Shown: positions 25,690 through 34,920 of the stretch, piece after piece | How positions within the stretch are numbered: the stretch's first letter is position 1 | Layout: each line of letters starts with the position of its first letter | The notes under the pieces: model-generated | Seen by the model: only the letters and a program-made list of their open reading frames with translations | Told to the model about the DNA's origin: nothing | Database searches by the model: none | Origin: Chryseobacterium sp. MA9 | Lineage (GTDB): Bacteria; Bacteroidota; Bacteroidia; Flavobacteriales; Weeksellaceae | Direction of reading: 5' to 3' | Length of the DNA: 64,000 bases | Assembly (NCBI RefSeq): GCF_024399315.1 | Contig: NZ_CP075170.1 | Location: 3,968,001 to 4,032,000 of the forward strand | Made by a program: the position numbers and the translations under genes

Positions 25690-27987
25690 TTATTTCTTCG
25701 GTTTACTTCCCATATAAAATGTGAGTTTCCCTCCATTCATAATCTCAGAATGTTTCAATGTGAAATTCCTGATTTCCTTTCCATTCAAAAGAACTTTCTG
25801 AACATATACATTTTTCGGACTTTGGTTGCTGGCTTCAATTTCAAAAGTTTTTCCATTTTCCAGATTCAGTACAGCATGATCAATAGCCGGGCTTCCGATA
25901 GAATAATCTTCTGAACCGGGAGCTACGGGATAAAAACCTAATGAACTTAAAATATACCATGCACTCATTTGCCCCGCATCATCATTTCCTCCCAATCCGT
26001 CCGGTGTTGCTTTATACTGCATTTCCAAAATACGGCGGATCTGTGCCTGTGCTTTCCATGGCTGTCCTGCCCAGTTATAAAAATAAGCAACGTGGTGGGC
26101 TGGTTCATTTCCGTGAACATATCCACCAATAATTCCTTCACGTGTAATATCTTCAGTGTCTGCAAAGAATTCATCAGGTAAATGCATGGTGAACAATTCG
26201 TCAAGTTTTGTCGCAAATTTTTTCTTTCCACCCATTAGGCTGATCAGTTCATCCGGATTTTGTGGAACAAAGAAACTGTAGTTCCGTGAATTTCCTTCAA
26301 TAAAGCCTTGCCCATGAGTACTTAATACATCGAAATCTTTCTTAAAACTTCCATCTGCCATACGCGGGCGCATAAAACCAATGGTAGGATCAAAATTATT
26401 TTTCCAGTTTTCAGACCTCTTGATAAACTGATTGTAGATTTCTGTTTTATTCAAATGTTTTGCCAGCTGAGCAATAGCCCAATCATCATAGGCATATTCC
26501 AGGGTATTGGAAACTGAGGTTCCGCTTTTCTCAGCCGGAATGTAGCCAAGATCAATATACTGTCCGATGCCTTCGTAATTTCTTTTGTTAGCCGTTTCTA
26601 TACATGCTTTTAATGCTTCTTCGGGATCACCTTCATAATTTCCTTTAATAATAGCATCGGCTACTACACTTACGCTGTGATAACCACTCATACACCAATT
26701 GTCATTGGCATAATGTGACCAGATAGGGAGCATTTTCATCGAAAACTGATTATAATGGGCCATCATAGATTTTACCATGTCACCATTCCGTTTAGGCTGG
26801 ATGATATTAAAAAATGGGTGAAGAGTACGGTAAGTATCCCATAGAGAGAATGTAGTATAATTGGTAAAACCTTCTGCTTTATGAACATTTTGATCCAGCC
26901 CTTTATATTCTCCATTGACATCCATATAAGTGGTAGGATTGATAAAAGTATGGTACATTGCTGTATAAAAATTTGTCTTTTCGGTATCGAAACCTTTGAT
27001 GATTATTTTATTTAATTCCTTATTCCAGCTGTTCTGGGCTTGAATTTTAGCCTGATCAAAAGTGATATTTCCGGCCTCCTTTTCAAGGTTTTCCAAAGCG
27101 TTGGTCTGGCTTACAGGAGAAATGGCAAGTTTTACTTCAATCGCTTCGTTTTCATTGGTGTCAAAATCAAAAAACATTTTCATATTCTTTCCTGCAATCT
27201 CAGGGAAATTCTGATTTTGGTCAAATTTTCTCCAAAATCCTTTATAGACTTGCTTTTCATCATAATTTTTCTGGCCATAGGATTTAAATGGTTTTGAAAA
27301 CTTCACTGCAAAATAAACAGTTCTGGTTCTTGCCCAGCCATTCGTCTGGCGATATCCGGTGATGGTATTTCCGTTTTCTACACGAATGTATGTCCAGACA
27401 TTTTTTCCGTCATAATTATAAATACCGGCCATCAGATCAAGAATAATATGAGCCTGGTCAGACTTCGGGAAAGTATAGCGGTGAACTCCCACTCTTGGTG
27501 TTGCTGTCAGCTCTGCCAGAATATTATGGTCATCCAGTTTTACTTTATAATATCCGGCTTCTGCAGTTTCATTTTGATGAGAAAAGCTGCTTCTGTACCC
27601 ATTTTCAGGATTGGATGCTGTTCCGGGATTCAGTTGAAGTTTCCCAACAGTAGGCATGATCAGAAAATCTCCGAGATCGGAATGTCCCGTTCCACTGAAG
27701 TGGGTAGAACTGAACCCTACAATGGTTTTATCTTCATAGCGGTAACCGGCGCAGTATTTATAAACCTCTCCATTGTATTTTCCGTTAAGCTCATAAGAAA
27801 TGGTATCTGTCTCAGGACTTAGCTGTACTGCACCAAAGGGAACTGTAGCTCCGGGATAAGTATGGCCCATCTTTTCAGTGCCGATCAGCGGATTGACATA
27901 TTGTATTAATTTTTCAAATTTTTGAGCATTAAGGTTTGCACTTAAAAATAATAGAAAAAGAAAAACAATGGGTCTGTGATTTTTCAT
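25690..27987 (-). CDS. Secreted alpha-mannosidase, GH92
   Basis: 765 aa from the ATG at 27987 (signal peptide ending SANLNAQ). The N-terminal beta-sandwich opens with VNPLIGTEKMGHTYPGATVPFGAVQLSPET, the GH92 signature. The catalytic (alpha/alpha)6 domain shows TFSLWDTYRTLHP, GYVHGNEPAHHVAYFYNW and GGNDDAGQMSAWYILSSLGFYPVAPG. GH92 enzymes are calcium-dependent exo-acting alpha-mannosidases that trim N-glycans or mannans; the linkage (1,2, 1,3 or 1,4) cannot be read here. No SusC/SusD pair is adjacent, so it is not in an obvious utilisation locus. Confidence 0.95.
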   Translation of the reverse strand: MKNHRPIVFLFLLFLSANLNAQKFEKLIQYVNPLIGTEKMGHTYPGATVPFGAVQLSPETDTISYELNGKYNGEVYKYCAGYRYEDKTIVGFSSTHFSGTGHSDLGDFLIMPTVGKLQLNPGTASNPENGYRSSFSHQNETAEAGYYKVKLDDHNILAELTATPRVGVHRYTFPKSDQAHIILDLMAGIYNYDGKNVWTYIRVENGNTITGYRQTNGWARTRTVYFAVKFSKPFKSYGQKNYDEKQVYKGFWRKFDQNQNFPEIAGKNMKMFFDFDTNENEAIEVKLAISPVSQTNALENLEKEAGNITFDQAKIQAQNSWNKELNKIIIKGFDTEKTNFYTAMYHTFINPTTYMDVNGEYKGLDQNVHKAEGFTNYTTFSLWDTYRTLHPFFNIIQPKRNGDMVKSMMAHYNQFSMKMLPIWSHYANDNWCMSGYHSVSVVADAIIKGNYEGDPEEALKACIETANKRNYEGIGQYIDLGYIPAEKSGTSVSNTLEYAYDDWAIAQLAKHLNKTEIYNQFIKRSENWKNNFDPTIGFMRPRMADGSFKKDFDVLSTHGQGFIEGNSRNYSFFVPQNPDELISLMGGKKKFATKLDELFTMHLPDEFFADTEDITREGIIGGYVHGNEPAHHVAYFYNWAGQPWKAQAQIRRILEMQYKATPDGLGGNDDAGQMSAWYILSSLGFYPVAPGSEDYSIGSPAIDHAVLNLENGKTFEIEASNQSPKNVYVQKVLLNGKEIRNFTLKHSEIMNGGKLTFYMGSKPKK

Positions 27988-28064
27988 TAATGACAATTTT
28001 TCAAAGGTTAAAATTAATTAAAATCATCATTTGCTGTTGTGTTTTAGATAAGTTTGAATACTAT

Positions 28065-28748
28065 TTATTCTTTTTCAGAAAAACGAAAACCTATTCCGTG
28101 AAGGTTTTCTATTAAAACATTCCGCTCTTCGGCAAGTACCTTTCGCAATCGGGAAATAAATACATCGAGGCTTCGTCCCATAAAATAATCATCATCACCC
28201 CAGATTGCCTTCAGAATGTCCTGTCTTTTAACAACCAGATTCTTGTGACAGATAAAATACAAAAGCAGGTCAGATTCTCTTTGGGTAAGAGTAATGCTGT
28301 TTTCTATGCCTTGCAGCGTATAGTTTTTGGGATCAAAATCATACTTCCCGACTTTGTATTTTAGAGGAGAAGTATCTGTTTTCTTGGTGCGTTTCAGGAA
28401 GACTTCAATTTTCAGCATCAGTTCCTCAATACTGAATGGTTTTACCAGATAATCATCAGCGCCTATTTTGAGCCCTTTGATTCTGTCTTCTTTCAGAGCT
28501 TTTGCAGAAATGAAAATAATTGGAATTTCAGAATTTTTATTACGGATCTGCTGGGCTACCTCAAATCCGTTCATGCCGGGCATCATAATATCGAGCAGGC
28601 AAATATCAAAATTTTGACTGTTAAATGCTTCCAATGCAGATTCACCATCCGAATAACAGCTGATATCATAATAACTTTCCAGACTGTCTTCCACCAGAAA
28701 AGCTATTGTTTTGTCATCTTCGGCATATAAAATTTTAGATTTCTCCAT
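28065..28748 (-). CDS. OmpR-family response regulator (RprY-like)
   Basis: 227 aa. The receiver has YAEDDKTI (acidic pocket), LLDIMMPGMNGFE with the phospho-acceptor Asp near residue 53, ISAKA and KPFS (Lys). The winged-helix DNA-binding domain reads LTQRESDLLLYFICHKN and DDYFMGRSLDVFISRLRKVL, the form seen in Bacteroidota RprY. It is 2 bp after the kinase gene. Four TTAACAA-like sites at 10-11 bp phase before the operon are its likely targets, so it would control itself and the divergent DUF1573 gene. Confidence 0.92.
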   Translation of the reverse strand: MEKSKILYAEDDKTIAFLVEDSLESYYDISCYSDGESALEAFNSQNFDICLLDIMMPGMNGFEVAQQIRNKNSEIPIIFISAKALKEDRIKGLKIGADDYLVKPFSIEELMLKIEVFLKRTKKTDTSPLKYKVGKYDFDPKNYTLQGIENSITLTQRESDLLLYFICHKNLVVKRQDILKAIWGDDDYFMGRSLDVFISRLRKVLAEERNVLIENLHGIGFRFSEKE

Positions 28749-28750
28749 AC

Positions 28751-30013
28751 TTACACATAATTATTTGAAAACGGAAAAAATAGGGTAGTAGTAATTCCTT
28801 TATCTTCATTATTTTCCACAGAAATTTTCCAGTGATGCTGCTGGACTACTTTTTTTACATAAAATAATCCTAATCCAAAACCATTCACTTCTTCACTTCT
28901 TTTGGTTTGTACCCGGTAAAATTTTTCAAAAATATGAGGAATATTTTTAGCAGGAATACCCATACCGTTGTCTTTGAACTTTAAATATAAGCCTTTTGAA
29001 TCTTTATAGGCTGAAATTTTAATCACAGGTTTTGTTTCACAATACTTGATGGAATTATCCAAAAGATTATAAATGATGTTGGTAAAGTGAAATTCATCAG
29101 CTATTACTGAAGTACTGTTTCCAATGTCAATTTCGATGTTGAGGTCTTTATTTTTGTGCTGTATACTGTCTGCAATCTCCTGAATAAAGGGGAGGAGTAG
29201 TATTTTTTGAGGTTTTAATGAAAGCCCTGCCGCATCGTTCTTGGCAATATTCAATATTTTCTCAATATGATTGTTGAGCTTGTGACTTTGGTTGATGATA
29301 ATGGAGGTATAGGTCTGCAGTTTGGAGTTTCCCATCACCATTTCCTGCTTATTGAGCGCTTCCGAAGCTAAAAGTATCGAAGATAGAGGAGTCTTAAACT
29401 CGTGAGTCATATTGTTGATAAAATCACGCTGCAGTTCCGAAAACTTCTTCTGCTGAATAATGGTATAAATAGAATATACATACACCAGAAGAATGATGAT
29501 AAGGGCAAATGTAAGAAGATACCAGAATCTTAATGAGCTGATAAGATAAGTTGTTTTATCAGGAAAACGTATAGAAAAGTAATAGATCAGATTTTTGTGC
29601 TTTGGAAAATTGATCACCTTATTACTGGGGCTTTCCTGGTGTGAAGTCATATACTTTCCGTACACCATTTTATCACTGTGACAGTTGTATAACGCATATA
29701 CATAATCTGTGTTGATTTGAAAACGGGTAAATTCTGTCTTCAGATAATATTCCAGAACTACGGGATGAAACTCATTATTAATATTAACTACATAATAGTC
29801 ATTGGCAATATTCTGTACAGGGTTTTCAGTGTAGGAAGTTTTACCTCCGGACAATTTCTCCGCAACCTCCATTAAGGCAATATTTACTTTTTGATTGAAC
29901 TTTTTATCTTCAAGATTATATGCCTGGCGGGTCCACATCAGCTGAGCTATTAAAATTCCGATAATAGCTACAAATCCCAGCGTTATTATAATATTGAGTT
30001 TTTTTATTTTCAT
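28751..30013 (-). CDS. Sensor histidine kinase (RprX-like)
   Basis: 420 aa from the ATG at 30013 (the TTG at 30025 is less likely). TM1 near the N-terminus (IIITLGFVAIIGILIAQLMW), a periplasmic sensor region of about 120 aa, TM2 (FWYLLTFALIIILLVYVYSI), then an H-box NMTHEFKTPLSSILLASEAL and a HATPase with NLLDNSIKYC, DNGMGI and GFGLGLFYVKK. It is an orthodox class-I kinase. The periplasmic region has no recognised domain, so the ligand is unknown. Paired with the response regulator 2 bp away. Confidence 0.92.
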   Translation of the reverse strand: MKIKKLNIIITLGFVAIIGILIAQLMWTRQAYNLEDKKFNQKVNIALMEVAEKLSGGKTSYTENPVQNIANDYYVVNINNEFHPVVLEYYLKTEFTRFQINTDYVYALYNCHSDKMVYGKYMTSHQESPSNKVINFPKHKNLIYYFSIRFPDKTTYLISSLRFWYLLTFALIIILLVYVYSIYTIIQQKKFSELQRDFINNMTHEFKTPLSSILLASEALNKQEMVMGNSKLQTYTSIIINQSHKLNNHIEKILNIAKNDAAGLSLKPQKILLLPFIQEIADSIQHKNKDLNIEIDIGNSTSVIADEFHFTNIIYNLLDNSIKYCETKPVIKISAYKDSKGLYLKFKDNGMGIPAKNIPHIFEKFYRVQTKRSEEVNGFGLGLFYVKKVVQQHHWKISVENNEDKGITTTLFFPFSNNYV

Positions 30014-30058
30014 TTCCTGAAACAATATTATCCAAAAATATCTATTTATCTTTTATTA

Positions 30059-30097
30059 TTAACAACTCGTTAACAAATGTTTGACAGTGGTTAACAA
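30059..30097. promoter_or_regulatory. Four tandem TTAACAA-type sites at 11-11-10 bp phase
   Basis: TTAACAA at 30059, TTAACAA at 30070, TTGACAG at 30081 and TTAACAA at 30091, all in the same orientation, directly upstream of the -33 of the DUF1573 gene and between it and the two-component operon. OmpR-family regulators bind direct repeats on one DNA face at this spacing, so I infer an operator for the adjacent regulator. Confidence 0.7.
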
Positions 30098-30098
30098 G

Positions 30099-30125
30099 TT
30101 GTAATCACAGTCTGCTTTACATTTG
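30099..30125 (+). promoter_or_regulatory. Promoter of the DUF1573 gene
   Basis: A perfect -7 element TACATTTG at 30118-30125 has TTG at 30099-30101 with a 16-nt spacer, one or more nt short of the usual range. This fits a promoter needing the activator sites just upstream. Confidence 0.6.
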
Positions 30126-30171
30126 TTATATCGAAAAAATAATTAGTTTCTAACTATTAAAATTTATACTC

Positions 30172-30582
30172 ATGAAAAAATTAAAAATCACAGCTCTTTT
30201 AGCCGTTTTGGCATTCTCTCCTTTTTATGCTAATGTAATTACTGCAGATGCTCCATCCATTGTAAAAATGGTAGCTGATGCTATTAAGTGGAAATCAGAA
30301 TCTATAGATGTAGGAAACATTCCTCAGGGAAAACCCAAATTGATCAGATTTGAATTTACCAATACAAGCTCAAAACCAATTATTATACAAAATGTAGCTC
30401 CTTCTTGCGGATGTACTACAGCAGATTACACAAAAACTCCTATCCAGCCAGGAAAAAAAGGATTTGTAGAAGCTAGCTACAACGCAGCGGCAGCAGGTCC
30501 GTTTATGAAGACTGTGAACGTTACAACAAGTGACAGTAAAACTCCTAAAACACTTTCATTCAAAGGAGTGGTTACAGCTTAA
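30172..30582 (+). CDS. DUF1573 secreted protein
   Basis: 136 aa with a signal peptide (MKKLKITALLAVLAFSPFYA). One Ig-like DUF1573 domain: FEFTNTSSKPIIIQNVAPSCGCTTADYTKTPIQPGKKGFVEASYN. The Ser-Cys-Gly-Cys-Thr motif is the family hallmark and could bind copper or form a disulfide. The family is common in Bacteroidota envelopes, with no agreed role. It is divergent from the two-component system and shares its control region. Confidence 0.9.
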   Translation: MKKLKITALLAVLAFSPFYANVITADAPSIVKMVADAIKWKSESIDVGNIPQGKPKLIRFEFTNTSSKPIIIQNVAPSCGCTTADYTKTPIQPGKKGFVEASYNAAAAGPFMKTVNVTTSDSKTPKTLSFKGVVTA

Positions 30583-30606
30583 TACATTGTTTTTTAAAAG
30601 ATAAAA

Positions 30607-30645
30607 GTAGCCTGGTAAGTAATTATCAGGCTATTTTATTTAAAA
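30607..30645 (+). terminator. Intrinsic terminator of the DUF1573 gene
   Basis: 12-bp stem (30607-30618 with 30623-30634, two G-U pairs), GTAA loop, then a T-rich tail. Confidence 0.78.
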
Positions 30646-30758
30646 AAATATTTTACCAGTTTAAAAAAAGGTAGAGAATAATTATTTGTAGCATTATTTA
30701 TCAACCTATTTTAAAGGATTGCATTTCAATATTTAGTATTTTTAAGAAAAAATATTTT

Positions 30759-31640
30759 ATGAGTCTATATACCCAACCTATGCTGCGCGAAGGTGCACTA
30801 AAAGATAAAGTAGCAATTGTAACAGGAGGCGGAAGCGGTCTTGGAAAAGCGATGACCAAATACTTTCTTGAACTGGGCGCCAAAGTAGTGATTACTTCCA
30901 GAAATCTGGAGAAGCTACAGACAACAGCTAAGGAACTGGAAGATGAAACAGGCGGTAAAGTTCTTTGTGTGGCTTGCGATGTAAGAAATTGGGATGAAGT
31001 AGAGGCTATGAAAGAAGCTACCTTAAAAGAATTCGGCAAGATTGATATCTTATTAAATAATGCTGCAGGAAACTTTATCTCTCCAACGGAAAAACTGACT
31101 CATTCTGCTTTTGACTCTATCCTTGATATTGTCTTAAAAGGAACAAAAAACTGTACCCTTTCTATAGGAAAACACTGGATAGATTCCAAAACCCCGGGAA
31201 CTGTACTGAATATTGTAACAACATATGCATGGACAGGCTCTGCCTATGTAGTACCATCAGCCTGTGCAAAAGCGGGAGTTTTGGCGATGACCAGATCATT
31301 GGCTGTGGAATGGGCAAAATACGGAATCCGTTTCAATGCCATTGCGCCGGGACCTTTCCCTACAAAAGGAGCTTGGGACAGACTTCTTCCTGGAGACCTT
31401 CAGGAGAAATTTGATATGAAGAAAAAAGTTCCGTTGAGAAGAGTAGGAGAACATCAGGAGCTTGCGAACCTTGCAGCTTATCTGGTTTCCGATTATTCAG
31501 CGTATATGAATGGGGAAGTGGTAACGATTGATGGTGGAGAATGGCTTCAGGGAGCAGGAGAATTTAATATGCTTGAAGCAATTCCTCAGGAAATGTGGGA
31601 TGCTTTAGAAGCGATGATTAAAGCAAAAAAATCAAATTAA
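30759..31640 (+). CDS. SDR oxidoreductase, 2,4-dienoyl-CoA reductase-like
   Basis: 293 aa. NADP(H)-binding TGGGSGLGKAM and SRN at the second strand, NNAAGNF, and a C-terminal VSDYSAYMNGEVVTIDGG. The usual YxxxK reads SACAK (near 31260). In mitochondrial and bacterial 2,4-dienoyl-CoA reductases of the DECR type the same segment is PSASAKAG, and the catalytic Tyr lies earlier in a YAxTGS motif, present here as TTYAWTGS. The match argues for a dienoyl-CoA reductase of unsaturated fatty-acid beta-oxidation. Monocistronic with a terminator. Confidence 0.85.
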   Translation: MSLYTQPMLREGALKDKVAIVTGGGSGLGKAMTKYFLELGAKVVITSRNLEKLQTTAKELEDETGGKVLCVACDVRNWDEVEAMKEATLKEFGKIDILLNNAAGNFISPTEKLTHSAFDSILDIVLKGTKNCTLSIGKHWIDSKTPGTVLNIVTTYAWTGSAYVVPSACAKAGVLAMTRSLAVEWAKYGIRFNAIAPGPFPTKGAWDRLLPGDLQEKFDMKKKVPLRRVGEHQELANLAAYLVSDYSAYMNGEVVTIDGGEWLQGAGEFNMLEAIPQEMWDALEAMIKAKKSN

Positions 31641-31653
31641 TTAAACTTATATT

Positions 31654-31695
31654 AAAAAAACTCCCGGATGTGTAACAAATCCGGGAGTTTTTTTT
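31654..31695 (+). terminator. Strong intrinsic terminator
   Basis: Perfect 16-bp stem (31654-31669 with 31679-31694), 9-nt loop, ending in a T tract. Confidence 0.9.
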
Positions 31696-31722
31696 ACCTA
31701 TACAGTAAATAATATTTTTCAA

Positions 31723-33663
31723 ATGAATTTTAAACTTCCAACCCTTATTTCCACCGTTGCAGTACTGCTGTTTTCAGGACCTTTACACGCACAGGAAGCC
31801 CCAAAATATGATTATGTAGAAGCCTTTAAGCCGTTTTTCTATCCGCAGACAGGTACAGCAACCCGTTCTGCAAGCGGACAGCCGGGACATGCTTATTGGC
31901 AGAATTCAGCAGATTATCATTTGAATGTAAGCCTGAATGAAGATAAAAAAGAGATTACAGGTACAGCAGAAATTACTTATACCAATAACAGCCCGGATAA
32001 ATTAGGTTTTCTTTGGCTGCAGCTGGATCAGAATCTTTTTGCAAAAGATTCCAGAGGAAACGGTGTAGTTCCGCTTTCGGGAAGCAGAAATGGAGCTCAT
32101 GGCGAAGAATTTAATGGCGGATATAAAATTAAATCAGTAAAGCTTGACGGAAAAAGAGAGGTAAAATATACCATTACTGATACAAGAATGCAGATTGATC
32201 TTCCAAAGGAACTTAAAGCCAATGGAGGGGTTGTCAAAATAGAAATTGAATATTCTTTTGTCTCTCCGGATTATGGTTCAGACAGAATGGGAATACAAGA
32301 CACCAAAAACGGTAAGATATTTACCATGGCACAATGGTACCCAAGAATGTGTGTGTATGATGATGTTTTGGGATGGAATACTCTTCCATACCTTGGAGCT
32401 TCGGAATTTTATTTAGAATATGGGAATATTACCGCTAATATTACGGTTCCTGCCAATCATTATGTAGTAGCATCCGGAGAGCTTCTGAATGAGAAAGAAG
32501 TGTATAGTAAAGAAGAAATCAACAGATGGAATGAGGCAAGAAACAGTGATAAAACGGTAATGATCCGTCCTGAGTCTGAAATCAGTAAAAATAAAGCATC
32601 CGGTACAAAAACCTGGAAATTCAAAATTACACAGTCCAGAGATTTTGCTTGGGCGTCTTCTGCCGGATTTATTTTAGATGCAGCAAAAATTAACCTGCCT
32701 AGCGGAAAAAAATCCTTGGCTATTTCGGCTTATCCAGCAGAAAGTGCCGGGGAGAAAGCATGGGGAAGATCTACAGAATATACCAAAGCTGCCATAGAAC
32801 ATTATTCAAAGAAATGGTATGAGTATACCTATCCGGCTGCCACCAATGTAGCAGGAAATGAAGGCGGTATGGAATACCCGGGAATTGTATTTTGTCATAT
32901 GGATTCTAAGGGAGGAGATCTTTGGGGTGTTACAGATCACGAGTTTGGGCATAATTGGTTTCCTATGATCGTGGGATCTAATGAGAGATTATTTGCCTGG
33001 ATGGATGAAGGATTTAATACATTCATTAACGGACTTTCAACTGAAGCTTTTAATAAAGGTGAATATTATCGTAAACCGAATTTGGCAAGATCAGGAGTTT
33101 ATCTGTTAACGGATAGTCTGGAACCCGTAATGGTAGGACCAGATAATATGAAAGAAAGAAGTATCGGGGCCTTGGCTTACTATAAACCGGGAACAGGATT
33201 GGATGTTTTAAGAGAAACCATTCTCGGACCTGAAAAATTTGACAAAGCATTCAGAACGTATATAGATCGCTGGGCTTTTAAACATCCGACACCGTGGGAT
33301 TTCTTCCATACCATGGAAAACGTTTCCGGAGAAGAACTGAACTGGTTCTGGAGAGGATGGTTCTTTAATAAATGGAAAATTGATCAGGCCGTTAAAAATG
33401 TAAAATACATCAACGGAGACTTTAAAAACGGAGCTCAGATCACTGTTGAAAATATTGGCCAGCTGCCAATGCCTACAACAGTACAGTTGAAATTCAAAGA
33501 TGGAACGGCACAAACGGTGAAAATCCCTGTGGAAGTTTGGAAAAGAAATACAGAATGGACATTCAAGGTGGATTCTAACAAGGAAATAGATGAGGTGAAG
33601 CTGGATCCGAATTCTGTTGTCCCTGATGTCAATCTGGAAAACAACAGCAAAAAGCCGGCATAG
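31723..33663 (+). CDS. Secreted M1-family metallopeptidase (paralog A)
   Basis: 646 aa with signal peptide (ends LHAQEAP). M1 layout: N-terminal beta domain with [19 protein letters not shown], catalytic domain with the exopeptidase-like segment [16 protein letters not shown] and the Zn motif [12 protein letters not shown] followed by [12 protein letters not shown], the second Glu. Its C-terminal region is short, without the large helical domain of cytosolic aminopeptidases. M1 enzymes remove N-terminal residues; substrate unknown. It is related in layout and wording to the second M1 gene at 44167. Followed by a 354-bp gap. Confidence 0.92.
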   Translation: MNFKLPTLISTVAVLLFSGPLHAQEAPKYDYVEAFKPFFYPQTGTATRSASGQPGHAYWQNSADYHLNVSLNEDKKEITGTAEITYTNNSPDKLGFLWLQLDQNLFAKDSRGNGVVPLSGSRNGAHGEEFNGGYKIKSVKLDGKREVKYTITDTRMQIDLPKELKANGGVVKIEIEYSFVSPDYGSDRMGIQDTKNGKIFTMAQWYPRMCVYDDVLGWNTLPYLGASEFYLEYGNITANITVPANHYVVASGELLNEKEVYSKEEINRWNEARNSDKTVMIRPESEISKNKASGTKTWKFKITQSRDFAWASSAGFILDAAKINLPSGKKSLAISAYPAESAGEKAWGRSTEYTKAAIEHYSKKWYEYTYPAATNVAGNEGGMEYPGIVFCHMDSKGGDLWGVTDHEFGHNWFPMIVGSNERLFAWMDEGFNTFINGLSTEAFNKGEYYRKPNLARSGVYLLTDSLEPVMVGPDNMKERSIGALAYYKPGTGLDVLRETILGPEKFDKAFRTYIDRWAFKHPTPWDFFHTMENVSGEELNWFWRGWFFNKWKIDQAVKNVKYINGDFKNGAQITVENIGQLPMPTTVQLKFKDGTAQTVKIPVEVWKRNTEWTFKVDSNKEIDEVKLDPNSVVPDVNLENNSKKPA

Positions 33664-33877
33664 AAATGTAGATCAGTTAAATTTAACACAAAGATTAAGT
33701 ATCTGATGTTGAATTTTTAAGGGGTAAATAAAGAATCAGTGAAGTTGATTCTTTCTATGCGAACGCTAATTATACAGCTTCATCAGCAACTTGTTGCTTT
33801 CTTAGCTTACTTTAGGATAAGAAGAATTCATATAACCTTTGCGTTTTATAAAATTAAATATCCGCATTATACATTAC

Positions 33878-33920
33878 AAAAGCCTGAGCTTACAGTCGTA
33901 AGTTCAGGCTTTTATTTTTT
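33878..33920 (+). terminator. Intrinsic terminator upstream of the cassette
   Basis: 12-bp stem GCCTGAGCTTAC (33882-33893) and GTAAGTTCAGGC (33898-33909) with one G-U pair, AGTC loop, then a long T-rich tract. It isolates the cassette from the M1 gene. Confidence 0.85.
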
Positions 33921-33980
33921 AGGGTGTTTTTCCGGGGCAAGTGAAGGTATTCTCCTGCAATGTTTTGGTGGTCAGTGATA

Positions 33981-33988
33981 TAATTTTG
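33981..33988 (+). promoter_or_regulatory. -7 promoter element of the protease cassette
   Basis: TAATTTTG fits TAnnTTTG perfectly, 29 bp before the first ATG. A TTTTG at 33963-33967 is only 13 nt upstream, too close for a standard -33. Confidence 0.45.
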
Positions 33989-34017
33989 TCCTACAATTTT
34001 AATCAAAAACAAAAAAC

Positions 34018-34905
34018 ATGGAAACATTAAAATCAGTGCTTGAAGCAAGCCACGCCAAAAAAACAAAAAATGAGTTAATTGATCTTTTATCGGGAGTAGA
34101 AAAAGTGCTTACTCCTGCAGTCTATGAAAAGGTATCAGGAATCGAGATTTCAGAATTAAGTACATTGACCAATAAAGAACTTCTAAACATTGTAGAAGAT
34201 TTCAAAAAGAATTATGATGCAAAGTGGGAAAAATCCTTTTCCGGAGTTTCTTCAGAGATCATGAAGCTTATTGCTGGTAAAATGACTGCCGATGAAGAGA
34301 TTTTCAGAACTTCAGACGCTGCCAGTGCAGATTTTGCAGCAGAATTGGGAAGTATCGACTTTGCGACTATCATTGGCGGGCCTTTGGACGCTTGTGTAAA
34401 AGCACAGTCTAATGCCTCTATTGCAACCGTTAATTTCATCAATGAAGTTGGTTTTGAACTTACAGATCCTGCCAATGCTGCCAGTCCTAAAAAACTGAGA
34501 ATGGCAGAATTCAAATACAAAAAAAATATCCCGAATCCGGATTTTAAAGAAGATGAGCCAGTAAGTGCTACCAACCCTAAAACGATTCCGAATGATGTAG
34601 AAATTTCAGTGCCTTTTATTGCGCTGCTGAATGTTCCAAGCTTCAGAATTGAAACCTGTGAAGTTGACTTTAATGTTAAACTTAATTCTACTTATACGAA
34701 AGACGTAAGTGATGAGTTCGGTATTAATGCAGGAGTGTCCGGAGGATGGGGACCTGTAAAGTTCAAAGTGGATGTATCTTATAAAAGAACTTCCAGTACA
34801 GGAATCAAAGTGGAAAAAGAATATTCTCTTGGTGTAAAAGTACGTGCAACCAATGACGAAATGCCTGCCGGACTTGAAAAAGTGCTTGGACTTCTTTCAC
34901 AATAA
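34018..34905 (+). CDS. DUF2589 domain protein (cassette gene 1)
   Basis: 295 aa, no signal peptide. The first 110 residues are helical. Then comes the DUF2589 core: IDFATIIGGPLDACVKAQSNASIATVNFINEVGFEL, a linker, and VEISVPFIALLNVPSFRIETCEVDFNVKLNSTY with alternating beta strands to the end (VKFKVDVSYKRTSSTGIKVEKEYSLGVKVRATND). The family has no known biochemical role. First gene of a tight five-gene operon ending with a protease and a small protein. The N-terminal helical extension is not part of the common core, and may be specific to this system. Confidence 0.78.
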   Translation: METLKSVLEASHAKKTKNELIDLLSGVEKVLTPAVYEKVSGIEISELSTLTNKELLNIVEDFKKNYDAKWEKSFSGVSSEIMKLIAGKMTADEEIFRTSDAASADFAAELGSIDFATIIGGPLDACVKAQSNASIATVNFINEVGFELTDPANAASPKKLRMAEFKYKKNIPNPDFKEDEPVSATNPKTIPNDVEISVPFIALLNVPSFRIETCEVDFNVKLNSTYTKDVSDEFGINAGVSGGWGPVKFKVDVSYKRTSSTGIKVEKEYSLGVKVRATNDEMPAGLEKVLGLLSQ

Positions 34906-34920
34906 TAGATTTTACGAAAG

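Larger units (their letters stand above)
33664..34017. other. 354-bp intergenic region before the protease cassette
   Basis: Holds a 9-bp hairpin without T tract (33730-33754), a short palindrome AGCAACTTGTTGCT (about 33786-33799), the terminator at 33878-33920 and a promoter element before 34018. The one ORF in it (33739-33978) runs through the terminator and has no family features. Confidence 0.7.

Noticed and set aside
31255..31290. Apparent loss of the catalytic Tyr in the SDR (SACAK in place of YxxxK)
   Set aside because: The DECR-type dienoyl-CoA reductases use an earlier Tyr (here TTYAWTGS), so the enzyme is expected to be active.
33730..33754. 9-bp hairpin after the first M1 gene as a terminator
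   Set aside because: No T tract follows on either strand; the next hairpin at 33882 is the better candidate.
33739..33978. 79-codon plus-strand ORF in the gap before the DUF2589 gene
   Set aside because: It runs through a clear terminator hairpin (33882-33909), has no domain, and low-complexity hydrophobic composition. Not counted as a gene.
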